Shown piece after piece: positions 1 to 9,649 of a DNA stretch of 42,832 bases; position 1 is the stretch's first letter, and the number at the start of each line of letters is the position of its first letter. The stretch covers positions 1 to 42,832 of the forward strand of contig JABMPQ010000016.1 in NCBI GenBank assembly GCA_013202585.1, in the 5' to 3' direction. The notes beneath the pieces are model-generated. The model ran no database searches and was not told the DNA's origin. It worked only from the letters and a program-made list of their open reading frames with translations. The DNA comes from Parcubacteria group bacterium. GTDB lineage: Bacteria; Patescibacteriota; JABMPQ01. The position numbers and the translations under genes are program-made.

Positions 1-2
1 AT

Positions 3-73
3 GCGGGTGTAGTTTAGTGGTAAAACTCCAGCCTTCCAAGCTGGCTACGTGGGTTCGATTCCCATCACCCGCT
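3..73 (+). tRNA. tRNA-Gly (anticodon TCC)
   Basis: GCGGGTG acceptor pairs with CACCCGC; anticodon arm CCAGC-CTTCCAA-GCTGG; T-arm GTGGGTTCGATTCCCAT; no encoded CCA. Confidence 0.95.
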
Positions 74-89
74 TTTTTGATACACAAAT

Positions 90-120
90 AAAAAAGCTTA
101 CTTTCCCCCTAAAGTAAGCT
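90..120 (-). terminator. Intrinsic terminator for the minus-strand GDPD-like gene
   Basis: Perfect 10-bp stem AGCTTACTTT/AAAGTAAGCT with an A-run on the left (U-run in minus RNA); the stem overlaps the stop codon. Confidence 0.7.
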
Positions 121-811
121 AAGCGAGCAACTCTTCCGGCGCGTCAGTGATGATTAAACAGTCATCCCCCATCAGACGCTGGGCTCTTCTCCAGCTATCT
201 TTGCTATTCACCGGGAAGACACCAACTCGTACTCCTCGCGGAATTCGTCCCACTCCTCTTGGCTCATAATAGAGAGTAAAGAAAACATACCGAGGCTTAA
301 GCCGGCAATCCCACTCGTCCATTTCACCCATCATCGGTATATCATGGGTCACTATCCCTAGGCGCATATCATTGTGATAATGTCTGGCGCAGAACAATGA
401 ACCCCGATCATAAGAGATCAGAACATGGCCATGATTGGATAAAGACGTGTGCAGTTGGTCAGCCAGTTCCTGTGACAGGCTGCCTTGACACCACTTGAGG
501 TCGACGAACACCTGTAATCCTAACTCATTACATCTGCTGATAAAATCCGGCAGGCTAACCAGATCGCCGAACATACTCTTGTCTAGAGGTTGCCGGAAAT
601 CAATTTGATCTCTGTCAGGGCTCTCTCCTCGACCGACATGGAGACCAGCCTGACGCCAAGCAAAAGGATGGGCAACATAGAATGCTTGATCGCCCCCTTC
701 TTCACACAACACAACTATATCGCATTCTATTTTCTTTATCCCCAGCAAAGCTAGCTGCTGCGCTCTCCGAAGACTATTGATCCGATGAGCTATAATGCTA
801 TTCATGTTCAT
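119..811 (-). CDS. Glycerophosphodiester phosphodiesterase-like TIM-barrel protein
   Basis: IIAHR near the N-terminus, IECDI (ExD), VFVDLKW, and C-terminal LIITDAPEELLA resemble the GDPD family; the ENT motif after HRG is absent. Confidence 0.55.
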   Translation of the reverse strand: MNMNSIIAHRINSLRRAQQLALLGIKKIECDIVVLCEEGGDQAFYVAHPFAWRQAGLHVGRGESPDRDQIDFRQPLDKSMFGDLVSLPDFISRCNELGLQVFVDLKWCQGSLSQELADQLHTSLSNHGHVLISYDRGSLFCARHYHNDMRLGIVTHDIPMMGEMDEWDCRLKPRYVFFTLYYEPRGVGRIPRGVRVGVFPVNSKDSWRRAQRLMGDDCLIITDAPEELLA

Positions 812-963
812 CTTTCCCCCCTGTTTGGGTTCGGGTTGTCAGAATGTACGATCAGATAGGTTAAGTTATCATATAAACAACCCAAAATCAAGCAATATCC
901 TCTATAAATATCCTCCGCACATGGTATATTTATTGATAAGAATTAATTTATCTTGAATACCCC

Positions 964-1860
964 ATGGCTCAAAAACTCATCATTGCTGGCTCTAGTAGTA
1001 AACTATTAGTTCGTAAGCTAGCTAAGCAAGCCAAATCCGAGATCGCCGCCACCGAAATCACCAAATTCCCCGATGGTGAAACTTACGTAAATATTAAGAC
1101 TGATCTAAAAGGTCAAAACATTTTTATTGTCCAATCTTGCTCCGATCCGGCCAATGAGCATTTAATGGAGCTCTTGATATTACTAGATGCCGCTAAACGC
1201 TTGCGGCCGAAAAAAATCACCGCTGTTATCCCCTTTTACCCATATCGCCGCCAGGAGAAAAAGGTCGCGAGTGGAGAATCAATCACGGCTGATCTGGTAG
1301 CTAAGTTGCTCAAAGCGGCAGGGGCTCGCAAAGTTATTGCTATTGAATTACACACGGAGAAAATCGAAAAATTCTTTGATATTCCTTTGACTCACATCAG
1401 AACTCTACCTTTGATTGCTGATTATTATAAAAAGAAGTTTAAGAACCGAAAAGATTACGTAGTGGTTGCTCCCGATAACGGTTCCGCCGATGAGTCAGGA
1501 GAACTAGCCAAAGCCCTCAAAATCCCCCTAGCCGTAGCGACTAAAACGCGCGTAGCCCATAATCAAGTCAAGATAGAAAAACTAACCGGCGACGTCAAAG
1601 GTAAAAATGTTATAATGCTAGATGACGAGATTAGTACTGGTGGGACTCTTTGCAAAGTGACAGCCGCTCTAAAAAAGCACGGCGTCAAAGATATCTATGT
1701 CGGAGTCACCCATGGCGTCTTCGCTGATCAAGCGATTGCTAAAATCAGCCGCTCCCCGATTAAGGAAGTAGTAATTACTGACACGATTCCGCAAGCTAAA
1801 AAGTATAAAAAGATAAAAGTGCTATCAGTGGCAAGATTGATAAGTAAAGAAATAAAATAA
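964..1860 (+). CDS. prs: Ribose-phosphate pyrophosphokinase
   Basis: KFPDGETYV, PFYPYRRQEKK, VVAPDNGSADES, and PRPP loop VIMLDDEISTGGTL. Confidence 0.95.
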   Translation: MAQKLIIAGSSSKLLVRKLAKQAKSEIAATEITKFPDGETYVNIKTDLKGQNIFIVQSCSDPANEHLMELLILLDAAKRLRPKKITAVIPFYPYRRQEKKVASGESITADLVAKLLKAAGARKVIAIELHTEKIEKFFDIPLTHIRTLPLIADYYKKKFKNRKDYVVVAPDNGSADESGELAKALKIPLAVATKTRVAHNQVKIEKLTGDVKGKNVIMLDDEISTGGTLCKVTAALKKHGVKDIYVGVTHGVFADQAIAKISRSPIKEVVITDTIPQAKKYKKIKVLSVARLISKEIK

Positions 1861-3044
1861 TGTCGGATATCAAAAAAATCCTCGATCGCAAAGTTGAAGA
1901 AGTGATAGTGCAAGAAGAGTTAGAAAAGAAACTAGCCAGCGGGAAAAAACTACGCGCTAAGCTTGGTTTTGACCCCTCTTCACCAGATATTCACCTGGGT
2001 CACACCGTTCAGCTTGGGATACTGAAAGCCTTTCAAGATCTCGGTCATCAAATAATCTTCATTATCGGTGATTATACCGCCAAGATAGGTGATCCTAGCG
2101 GCAAAAGCAAGACTCGACCGATACTCTCCGACGCAGAAATAAAAGAAAATGCTCAAACCTACTTCGACCAAGTGGGCAAGATCATAGATGTCGATAAAGC
2201 GGAGATTAGACGTAACAGCGAGTGGTTTGCCAAGAAAAACTTTGCTGATATCTTGGATTTGTGTGGCAAATTTACCGTCGCGCGTATTATTGAGCGCGAT
2301 GACTTTACTAATCGTCTGGGAAAAGGCACAGATGTCGGTCTGCACGAGCTTCTCTATCCAGTTATGCAAGCTTATGACTCAGTAGAGATCAAAGCGGACG
2401 TAGAAGTGGGCGGCACCGATCAGAAATTTAATATGCTCGCCGGCCGGAGTTTACAAAAACGCTTGGGACTGCCGCCGCAGGACGTCATTACTGGTAAATT
2501 ACTAGTTGGACTTGATGGCACCGAGAAGATGAGCAAAAGCCTCGATAACTACATCGGCCTGACCGAAGAGGCTAACAGCATGTACGGCAAAGTTATGTCG
2601 ATTCCAGACAAATTGATCATTAATTATTTTGAACTAGCTACTCAATGTCCGGAGGAGAAGATTGCTGAGGTGAAAAAACAGTTAGAGGACGGTAAAACAA
2701 ATCCGCGCGACCTGAAAGCTGAGTTGGCTCGAGAAATTGTGACGATTTACCATGATAAGAAAGCAGCGGGAGCGGCCGAAGAAGAATTCACTAAAATTTT
2801 TACGCAAAAAGAAAAGCCTTCCGATATAAAAAGCTTTAAATTGCCAGCTAAAAGTTATAAACTAGTCGATTTACTACCAGAACTAGAACTCGCTAGCAGT
2901 AAAGGCGAGGGACGACGTTTGATTGAACAAGGAGCGGTTAAGATTGACGATAAAGTAGTAAAAGAGTGGGATAAAGAGATTAAAACTAAGTCCGGGATGG
3001 TGGTGCAGGCGGGGAAAAGACGATTCGCTAAAATTGCAGCTTAG
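1860..3044 (+). CDS. tyrS: Tyrosyl-tRNA synthetase
   Basis: KLGFDPSSPDIHLGHT (HIGH-like), TDQKFNMLAGR, KMSKS, C-terminal S4 domain; TAATG overlap with prs. Confidence 0.95.
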   Translation: MSDIKKILDRKVEEVIVQEELEKKLASGKKLRAKLGFDPSSPDIHLGHTVQLGILKAFQDLGHQIIFIIGDYTAKIGDPSGKSKTRPILSDAEIKENAQTYFDQVGKIIDVDKAEIRRNSEWFAKKNFADILDLCGKFTVARIIERDDFTNRLGKGTDVGLHELLYPVMQAYDSVEIKADVEVGGTDQKFNMLAGRSLQKRLGLPPQDVITGKLLVGLDGTEKMSKSLDNYIGLTEEANSMYGKVMSIPDKLIINYFELATQCPEEKIAEVKKQLEDGKTNPRDLKAELAREIVTIYHDKKAAGAAEEEFTKIFTQKEKPSDIKSFKLPAKSYKLVDLLPELELASSKGEGRRLIEQGAVKIDDKVVKEWDKEIKTKSGMVVQAGKRRFAKIAA

Positions 3045-3059
3045 ATTAAATAAATACTT

Positions 3060-4220
3060 CTAATTAATTTCTACCTCCTTGGTTAGAGGATCAACTAAAT
3101 AACTATATAGATTTTGGTTCGGCTGATCAATCACAACATCTTTGTCTCCTCCTTCACTATCAAGCTGTTTAACCAGTGAAGGAGTGTGATAGAGATGTTT
3201 TTTAATGACATCCATTTCTCTAATTTCCTTTCCCCGTAGTCTAATCGGGATCCAGGCATCTGCCTGCTGAGGAAAAATATAATTTACCAGAATCTCCGCC
3301 GCCATGATTGGTTTGCCAATATAAGGCTCCTGATGCATTCTCAGCCCCGGCTCTTCATTGACTTCTATGACCGCTCCCCCTGTATCTGCCAGCGGCTTAC
3401 TAATATCAGTAGACAAAATATCTACCCCAGCAATTTCTAAATTAAAATAACGAGTGATCCGCAGAACTAAATCTATATTTTCTGGGCATACGGAATCAGT
3501 AACATTTTCAGAAATGCCCCCGGCCCCAACATTGCCCGTCATTTTTACTATCACTCTCTCATCTTTCTTTACGACAGACTGTAAATTATATCCTCCATCT
3601 GCCAAAGCTGTTTTAGCACTATCATCTATTTCTATGGCTTTAATGTATTTATCACTCTTCTCTCTAGCCACATTCTCTTGCTGAATAAGCTCGGCGATAC
3701 TACTCTGACCGTCACCTACAACAAAAGCGCGGGTTCTCTTCAAGCCAGCAATAAATTTCCCCCCTATAACCAGCAATCGGTGGTCCTCACCGGCAATCTG
3801 TTCCTCAAGTATGATTTTCTTTCCCCCCAGTTTATTAGCTATCCCGAAAGCCGATTCAGCCTTGGCTATGGAGTCAATATTTACAGTAATACCCCGACCA
3901 CACATTTCAGCCACTGGCTTTATTACTAATGGTTTTGTTAACTTGGCATACGCCGCTGACAATTCTTCAATTTTATTAATGGCACATCCTCGGGGAATGG
4001 GAACATCACACCTCTCTAATAATTCACGAGTAAGAGTTTTTCCCCTAGCCACCCGAGCTGACGCACTATAATTTATATCCGCACAACAAAAACGTCTTTG
4101 TCGGTAACCAAGTCCAGCCTGAAAATAATGATCCCCGGCAATTCTCAGATAGGGAATATTTTTCTTGGCCACGGCCAGCCCAACACTATTTTCGTAAACA
4201 TCATTAGTAAATTTCTCCAT
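3060..4220 (-). CDS. ATP-grasp ligase, cyanophycin-synthetase N-domain-like, lacking the Mur-ligase domain
   Basis: VPIPRG, LVIKPVAEMCGRGI, EEQIAGEDHRLLVIGGKFIAGLKRTRAFVVGDGQSSIAELI, GVDIL, GAVIEVNEEPGLRMHQEP; ends shortly after IFP where CphA would continue into a GTNGKTT Mur-ligase domain. Confidence 0.85.
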   Translation of the reverse strand: MEKFTNDVYENSVGLAVAKKNIPYLRIAGDHYFQAGLGYRQRRFCCADINYSASARVARGKTLTRELLERCDVPIPRGCAINKIEELSAAYAKLTKPLVIKPVAEMCGRGITVNIDSIAKAESAFGIANKLGGKKIILEEQIAGEDHRLLVIGGKFIAGLKRTRAFVVGDGQSSIAELIQQENVAREKSDKYIKAIEIDDSAKTALADGGYNLQSVVKKDERVIVKMTGNVGAGGISENVTDSVCPENIDLVLRITRYFNLEIAGVDILSTDISKPLADTGGAVIEVNEEPGLRMHQEPYIGKPIMAAEILVNYIFPQQADAWIPIRLRGKEIREMDVIKKHLYHTPSLVKQLDSEGGDKDVVIDQPNQNLYSYLVDPLTKEVEIN

Positions 4221-4240
4221 TGATTTGAAACAAAACTCTA

Positions 4241-5080
4241 TTAATTTTTTTCAGCCTTTTCTAGTAAATAATCCACTATCATCCCAGAAATATCTTGTCC
4301 AGTAGCCACCTGGCACCTAACGAAAAAACAAGGGAAATTAACCTCGGCCACATAACCATTACCCTTCTCATCAACTAAAATATCTACTCCACCAAGCTCT
4401 ATATCTAAAGCTTTAACGGCTTTAATAGCTGTCTGTTGTAATTCTGCTGAGAATTTCTTCGGCTTGACATTGGGAACTTTCCCTTCATTAGAGCGGAAAT
4501 CACCTTTCGGAGCAGAATACTCAATACTATCAACTACTTTATCTCCTATAACAATTAATCTGGCTGAATGGTCAGTTTTAATAAATTCGCGCATGAGAAA
4601 ACTACTCTTCTGCTTCAATAAATAATCAGCAACTGACAAAAGAGAAGGTAAAGAGTCAATCTTCATCACTCCTACTCCGTGACTACCACCTTCAGCTTTT
4701 ACGATTATTGGAAAACCCCCCAAATAATTGACATATTCCTTTAATAAATCCTTATTCTGCGGTAAATAACTGACAGTTTTTGGTATTGGTACCCCCATTT
4801 TCTGGAGAACTATAACATTAGAATATTTTGAGAAAGACCTTTTATAATTCTGGTAAAAAGTAGCCGTTTTTTCATTTGTAAGAAACTTTTCTATCGCCCA
4901 AGAAGCCGGTCCGATAGATGTTCGATACAATAATGCTTTTTCATTCTCATCCTTGGCCTCAGTCAGATTAAATTTGTCCGCCAAAACTGGTACAAAATCA
5001 ATTTTTCTTTGGTGGCAAGATTCAGCCAATAAATCGTTAGCTTCTTTTTCTCCTTGACTAGTAACACAATAAAATTTCAT
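4241..5080 (-). CDS. RimK-like ATP-grasp ligase
   Basis: PIIVKAEGGSHGVGV, MREFIKTDHSARLIVIGDKVV, LGGVDILVDEKGNGYVAEVNFPCFF. Confidence 0.85.
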   Translation of the reverse strand: MKFYCVTSQGEKEANDLLAESCHQRKIDFVPVLADKFNLTEAKDENEKALLYRTSIGPASWAIEKFLTNEKTATFYQNYKRSFSKYSNVIVLQKMGVPIPKTVSYLPQNKDLLKEYVNYLGGFPIIVKAEGGSHGVGVMKIDSLPSLLSVADYLLKQKSSFLMREFIKTDHSARLIVIGDKVVDSIEYSAPKGDFRSNEGKVPNVKPKKFSAELQQTAIKAVKALDIELGGVDILVDEKGNGYVAEVNFPCFFVRCQVATGQDISGMIVDYLLEKAEKN

Positions 5081-5136
5081 AGTTTCTTATAACTTAATTA
5101 ATTATTACTCTACTATCGTGGAGTGTGCGATAAAGC

Positions 5137-6156
5137 TCAATGTTTCTCTTTCGTCTCTGGAAATAGCATATCGATTATTGCTTTCGCTACATTTCTTGTT
5201 TTCCCCTCAAAAGGTACGTGATGCATACTAAGCATTGGGGAGCCATTGACTTCAATAACAATGTAATTATCTGAGTCGGGAGCTTGATTAATATCTTTCG
5301 TTAAATAATCAATCCCTGCATAGGCTAAGTCTGGGATTGATTGAATTACTTTAACAGCTAGTTCTTTGACGCCAGGATGGATTTTATCCGTCATATCTAT
5401 ACTATCTCCGCCCGTAGAAAGATTGGAATTAGGGCGTAAAAATACTTGCTTGTCTTCGGGAGGAACAAACTCCAATGATAAATCCTGCGATTTTAGATAA
5501 TCCTTGACGGTCGAATCAACCTCAATATTTACTAAGCTCTTACTGTGATCAACCTCTCGACGCGGATCCTTATTTTTTTCTTCAATCAGTTTACTAATCG
5601 AATCAATCCCGTTACCAACAACGTTCGCCGGAATACGAAGAGTGGCCGCTAGAAATTTATTCCTGGTAGCAAATATCCTATATTCCGTCCCCTCAAACTC
5701 TTCTTCTAGTAAAACTTCTTCGAACCCTTCTTTTTTTATCTGAGCAACTGCTTCGGTTATTTTATTTTCGGAATCAATCCCAATAAAAACACACTGACCA
5801 TGTGTGGCTGATAAAGGTTTAGCTACTATGGGAAATTCAACCTTGCGAGAAAATCTGAGTATCTCTTCTAGGTTATCTATTTCAAATACTTCTCCTTGGG
5901 CCGTGTTAATTCCTGCCTGATCTAAAAAATATTTTGTTAATTCTTTATTTTCCTGGATAATGTGCGCAATCACAGAAGTCTGAGATATTCTTTGCCCGAT
6001 TATAATTTCTTGATGATTTCTATATGACAATTCTAAGTAACTTTCTTGTTTAAAAATTCCTTTTTCTAGTATTTTCTTGGTTCTTATGCCACGCCTATCC
6101 GCTTCACAAGCAAGTAAATAGGCACTAAACGACTTGAACTGTTCTTTTTTGATCAT
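5137..6156 (-). CDS. ATP-grasp ligase, CphA/GshF C-terminal-domain-like
   Basis: FPIVAKPLSATHGQCVFIGI, LEEEFEGTEYRIFATRNKFLAATLRIPANVVGNGIDSISKLI, NLSTGGDSIDMTD, GIDYL, IVIEVNGSPMLSMHHVP. Confidence 0.85.
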   Translation of the reverse strand: MIKKEQFKSFSAYLLACEADRRGIRTKKILEKGIFKQESYLELSYRNHQEIIIGQRISQTSVIAHIIQENKELTKYFLDQAGINTAQGEVFEIDNLEEILRFSRKVEFPIVAKPLSATHGQCVFIGIDSENKITEAVAQIKKEGFEEVLLEEEFEGTEYRIFATRNKFLAATLRIPANVVGNGIDSISKLIEEKNKDPRREVDHSKSLVNIEVDSTVKDYLKSQDLSLEFVPPEDKQVFLRPNSNLSTGGDSIDMTDKIHPGVKELAVKVIQSIPDLAYAGIDYLTKDINQAPDSDNYIVIEVNGSPMLSMHHVPFEGKTRNVAKAIIDMLFPETKEKH

Positions 6157-6185
6157 AAATTTATAAACTAAAAAAATGTCCGCTC

Positions 6186-7214
6186 TTACTTACCAAACAT
6201 CATATCTATTACATATTTGCCTGGATTGCATGGTTTACCTTTAGTGGGATAGACGTGTCCGGCAAAACCAGGATTTTGATTCACTTCTATTATAACCCCA
6301 TTATTTTTAGTCAGAGGCCGCCGGATGTCTTTGCAAATAATATCAACACCAATAATATTTAGCCCAATAACCCTAGCCACTTTCTCCAGTAGACGACATG
6401 TATCTTTACAAATATCATTAGTCACGTCAAAAGCTTCACCGCCCATAGAAATATTGGCATTTTTTCTTAAGAATATTTTTCTACCGGCTGGCAAAATAGA
6501 GCCTGGAGTCATTTTCTTTCTAGAAAGAATTCTTTTTACCTCATCGTCAATTTTAATAATGCGAAGCGGCGAATTATACCAATCCCCCCGGAGTGGATCT
6601 TTGTTTTTCAAATTAATAAGCTGCTTGATGCTATTCTTCCCATCTCCAATAACGAATGCTGGAACACGCTCTATAGCATGTATTAATTTATAATCAACCA
6701 ACAAGACTCGGAAATCTTTACCAGAATGGTATTTCTCGACCAAGATATTGCTTTCATATTCTCGAGAAATTTTTTCAGTTATCTTAAACACTTTCTCAAG
6801 TTCTGCAGCATCTTTTATATTGGCAAAAACTCCATCGCCTCCATGTGTGCCCTTAGCTGGCTTAATGACTACCGGAAAACCAATTTTTTCAGCAGCCTTG
6901 ACCACATCCCCATCTATATCAACAAGGGTATGATCAGGCACTGGAACACCATGCCCAGATAATTGAATATAAGTACTTATTTTATTCTTCGAAATCCTAA
7001 TAGCTACTGGGTCGGTATCCGAAGTAACAGAGGTATAAAATCTTTTCTCAATTTTCCCCTTAGACAAGCCAATATTCTTATCTTCATCTAGTATCTCAAC
7101 CCCAATATTTCTCTCTAAGGCACTATCAATAACACTCTTTGTCGCAATTGAGAGCGATTTGTAATCAGCTAAATCTTTTTTGTTAAAATTTTCTTCGGCT
7201 TTCATTGATAACAA
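6186..7214 (-). CDS. ATP-grasp ligase, CphA N-domain-like
   Basis: FPVVIKPAKGTHGGDGVF, EKYHSGKDFRVLLVDYKLIHAIERVPAFVIGDGKNSIKQLI, NISMGGEAFDVTND, GVDII, GVIIEVNQNPGFAGH. Confidence 0.85.
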   Translation of the reverse strand: MLSMKAEENFNKKDLADYKSLSIATKSVIDSALERNIGVEILDEDKNIGLSKGKIEKRFYTSVTSDTDPVAIRISKNKISTYIQLSGHGVPVPDHTLVDIDGDVVKAAEKIGFPVVIKPAKGTHGGDGVFANIKDAAELEKVFKITEKISREYESNILVEKYHSGKDFRVLLVDYKLIHAIERVPAFVIGDGKNSIKQLINLKNKDPLRGDWYNSPLRIIKIDDEVKRILSRKKMTPGSILPAGRKIFLRKNANISMGGEAFDVTNDICKDTCRLLEKVARVIGLNIIGVDIICKDIRRPLTKNNGVIIEVNQNPGFAGHVYPTKGKPCNPGKYVIDMMFGK

Positions 7215-7241
7215 TTTTATTATTTTCCCCGCCAGTAAAAC

Positions 7242-8207
7242 CTATTTTCTCTTTGCTCCCTTAAACATCTCGATTACCGCATTGATATACTTTTCTCTAT
7301 ATTGACGATTGTCAGCTGTAAAATAATCAATGCCGGGCATAGTATTCATTTCTAAAAACCATGGTTTCATATCTTTGTCGAAAAGAAAATCCAGAGAATA
7401 AGTGCAGTGTTCAAAAATACTGATCTTTTTCTGAATTTCTGCAGCAGTCACAAAGATATCCTTAGGGGCATCACTATTCTTAATCACCTCCATCTTAGCT
7501 CCTTGATGATAATTGGTAAATAATGACCCTTCAGAAGCAGTTCTACTGCACATATAAATTAACTCGTGATTTACAAAAACCATTCTCAAATCAGAAAGAC
7601 GGTCAACACCCTTTCTAAAACCAACTCCCTTAATAAACTCCTGTAACAGAAGTGGATATTTATATTTTTTGTTATTTATAGTTTCGGTGCGAGAAATTAT
7701 ATCAATACCATATCCACCACAGCCATAGAGCGGCTTTAGAACAATATTCTCTGATTTTATAAGCTTGATCTTATTCATTAACTCCTGCTGGCTGTGAACA
7801 AGAAAGGTTTTTGGCATATAGTCGCCAAAAATGAAATACTGATTTAATTTATCACTCAAAAATAACTGAAACTTGAAATCATTTAACAGGACATGTTTTT
7901 CAGTTATTGCTCTCTTGATCTTTATTAAATCTCCATTTATCTTCCCTGATGATTTATCATACACAAAATCGGGCTTGATATCATTAACCGTAATCCACTT
8001 GTTACCTTCATAAGTCCAAGTGCTACTAAATGTGCCTTTATCAACATCATACGAATCAACCGAAGCTTGATAACATTTAATACCCTTCTTGGTCGCCAAC
8101 TCCGCCCAATGCTCATACGCATCAAGCATGTCCCGCCCTTTGAAAGGCTTTTCTTCACCTATTCGCCCTTTGATGGGATGGATTATGACTAATTTGTCCA
8201 TGGTCAA
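7242..8207 (-). CDS. Glutathione-synthetase-like ATP-grasp protein
   Basis: NIVLKPLYGCGGYGIDII, LLQEFIKGVGFRKGVDRLSDLRMVFVNHEL, SLDFLFDKDMKPWFLEMNTMPGI. Confidence 0.8.
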   Translation of the reverse strand: MTMDKLVIIHPIKGRIGEEKPFKGRDMLDAYEHWAELATKKGIKCYQASVDSYDVDKGTFSSTWTYEGNKWITVNDIKPDFVYDKSSGKINGDLIKIKRAITEKHVLLNDFKFQLFLSDKLNQYFIFGDYMPKTFLVHSQQELMNKIKLIKSENIVLKPLYGCGGYGIDIISRTETINNKKYKYPLLLQEFIKGVGFRKGVDRLSDLRMVFVNHELIYMCSRTASEGSLFTNYHQGAKMEVIKNSDAPKDIFVTAAEIQKKISIFEHCTYSLDFLFDKDMKPWFLEMNTMPGIDYFTADNRQYREKYINAVIEMFKGAKRK

Positions 8208-8216
8208 TATTTTTAA

Positions 8217-9644
8217 TTATTTCTTCCCCACATCAACTAAGAATTCTTTCAAATCTCTTTTTCCTATTATCATCTGATACTTAAGTAAACCTCTATCAGT
8301 AATATTCGTCCGAGAATTAACTTTTACTCCTGAAAGGTTAAAAGTCAGCCTAATACACGGTCGCAAAGTTAATCCATGTGACGATCGCACATAAGCAACT
8401 TTCTCAATTCGTTTATCTTGTTCGCTAAGTCGATTACCGAGCTTCCTAGATTCCTTTTCTGCTTCTTTATCAGTCAACTCAGAATCAAGTTCATTTTTAC
8501 CTACCAGATCAATCAATTTCCCATATCCCAACTTCCTGGCCAGACCTACATCAATCGACGTCGAATCTGCTCCCGTATCAATTTTAGCTAGCACCTCTAA
8601 CTTTTTCTTACCTGCAGCATCTAAGAATTTTACTTTCTCTACACCACTGATAACTTCTCTATTAGAAATTTTTTCCACTCTTCTTTCTACATCTCCACCG
8701 AACAAATCTCGGGCAATCTGTACGCCATGGACAACTGATTTTACTTTAAGTCCTTTGACTCGTTTCAAGCGCGCCGCCAAGCCCTCTAAATTAGCTACTT
8801 GAATATCCAAACCGGAACGAGCGTTTAGTTCCAAAATTTCTGGTCCGTAACGCTTGTCGATGGCGACATCAACTCCCAAGAAACCTAGCCCGGAAGCAAC
8901 TTGAGCCTCAACGCTCATTTCTAAAATCCGATCCCAATCTGGGATCTCCAAGCCAGCTAACTCTTGCCCCGTGTCAGGATGTTCCTCAATCATTTTCCGC
9001 CGGGGTATCTTAACCATGGCGGTAGTAGTCACGCCAGTTCCCACATCTAGTCCCACTCCTAAGGCTCCTTGGGCAATATTGGCTCGTCCGCGCGATCTTT
9101 CAGTCGGTAGGCGCAACATCGCCATTACCGGCACCTTATTAAAAACAATTATCCGAATGTCAGGAATGCCCTTCTTGGTATATCCCTGGAAAATCGGATG
9201 AGTAGTTAACCGCCGCTCGATAAAGGCGGTGTCAGGTAGTCCCTGTAGAGAAAAACTACCGTCCAGAATATCAAGGATGTGAGATTGTAGTTGCTCATAA
9301 GTCAAAATATCGCCTCCACCAGTAATCCACTGTCGTTTGGCCAGAGGTAATTTCAAGAATTTCTCTTTTTTAACACTCCGCCGTAAAATTAGAATACCCT
9401 CCCCCCCAAAACCACGATTAGGTTTAATAACAAAATTAGCCGGCAACTTTTTCCCATCAAAATCTGCCCAATCCTTTACCGAGCGAATCACACCATACAA
9501 TTTAGGAGTGGAAATTCCAGTTTTAGCCAAAAGCTCCTTAGTAGCCAACTTATTATCAGCTAGCTTAATAGCCCTCTTCTTGTTGTAAGGGCGAACAAAA
9601 GATAAATTTCTTTCGTTCATACCCAAAATGTCAGATCTGATCAT
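8217..9644 (-). CDS. Alpha-L-glutamate-ligase-like ATP-grasp fused to a C-terminal RimB-like (PF05618-type) aspartyl protease domain
   Basis: N-terminal: FVIKPNRGFGGEGILIL, FIERRLTTHPIF, DIRIIVFNKVPVMAMLRLPT, GVDVAID, EILELNARSGLDIQ. C-terminal: AKIDTGADSTSI, RPCIRLTFNLSG, TNITDRGLLKYQMIIGKRDLKEFLVD. Confidence 0.88.
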   Translation of the reverse strand: MIRSDILGMNERNLSFVRPYNKKRAIKLADNKLATKELLAKTGISTPKLYGVIRSVKDWADFDGKKLPANFVIKPNRGFGGEGILILRRSVKKEKFLKLPLAKRQWITGGGDILTYEQLQSHILDILDGSFSLQGLPDTAFIERRLTTHPIFQGYTKKGIPDIRIIVFNKVPVMAMLRLPTERSRGRANIAQGALGVGLDVGTGVTTTAMVKIPRRKMIEEHPDTGQELAGLEIPDWDRILEMSVEAQVASGLGFLGVDVAIDKRYGPEILELNARSGLDIQVANLEGLAARLKRVKGLKVKSVVHGVQIARDLFGGDVERRVEKISNREVISGVEKVKFLDAAGKKKLEVLAKIDTGADSTSIDVGLARKLGYGKLIDLVGKNELDSELTDKEAEKESRKLGNRLSEQDKRIEKVAYVRSSHGLTLRPCIRLTFNLSGVKVNSRTNITDRGLLKYQMIIGKRDLKEFLVDVGKK

Positions 9645-9649
9645 GAATA

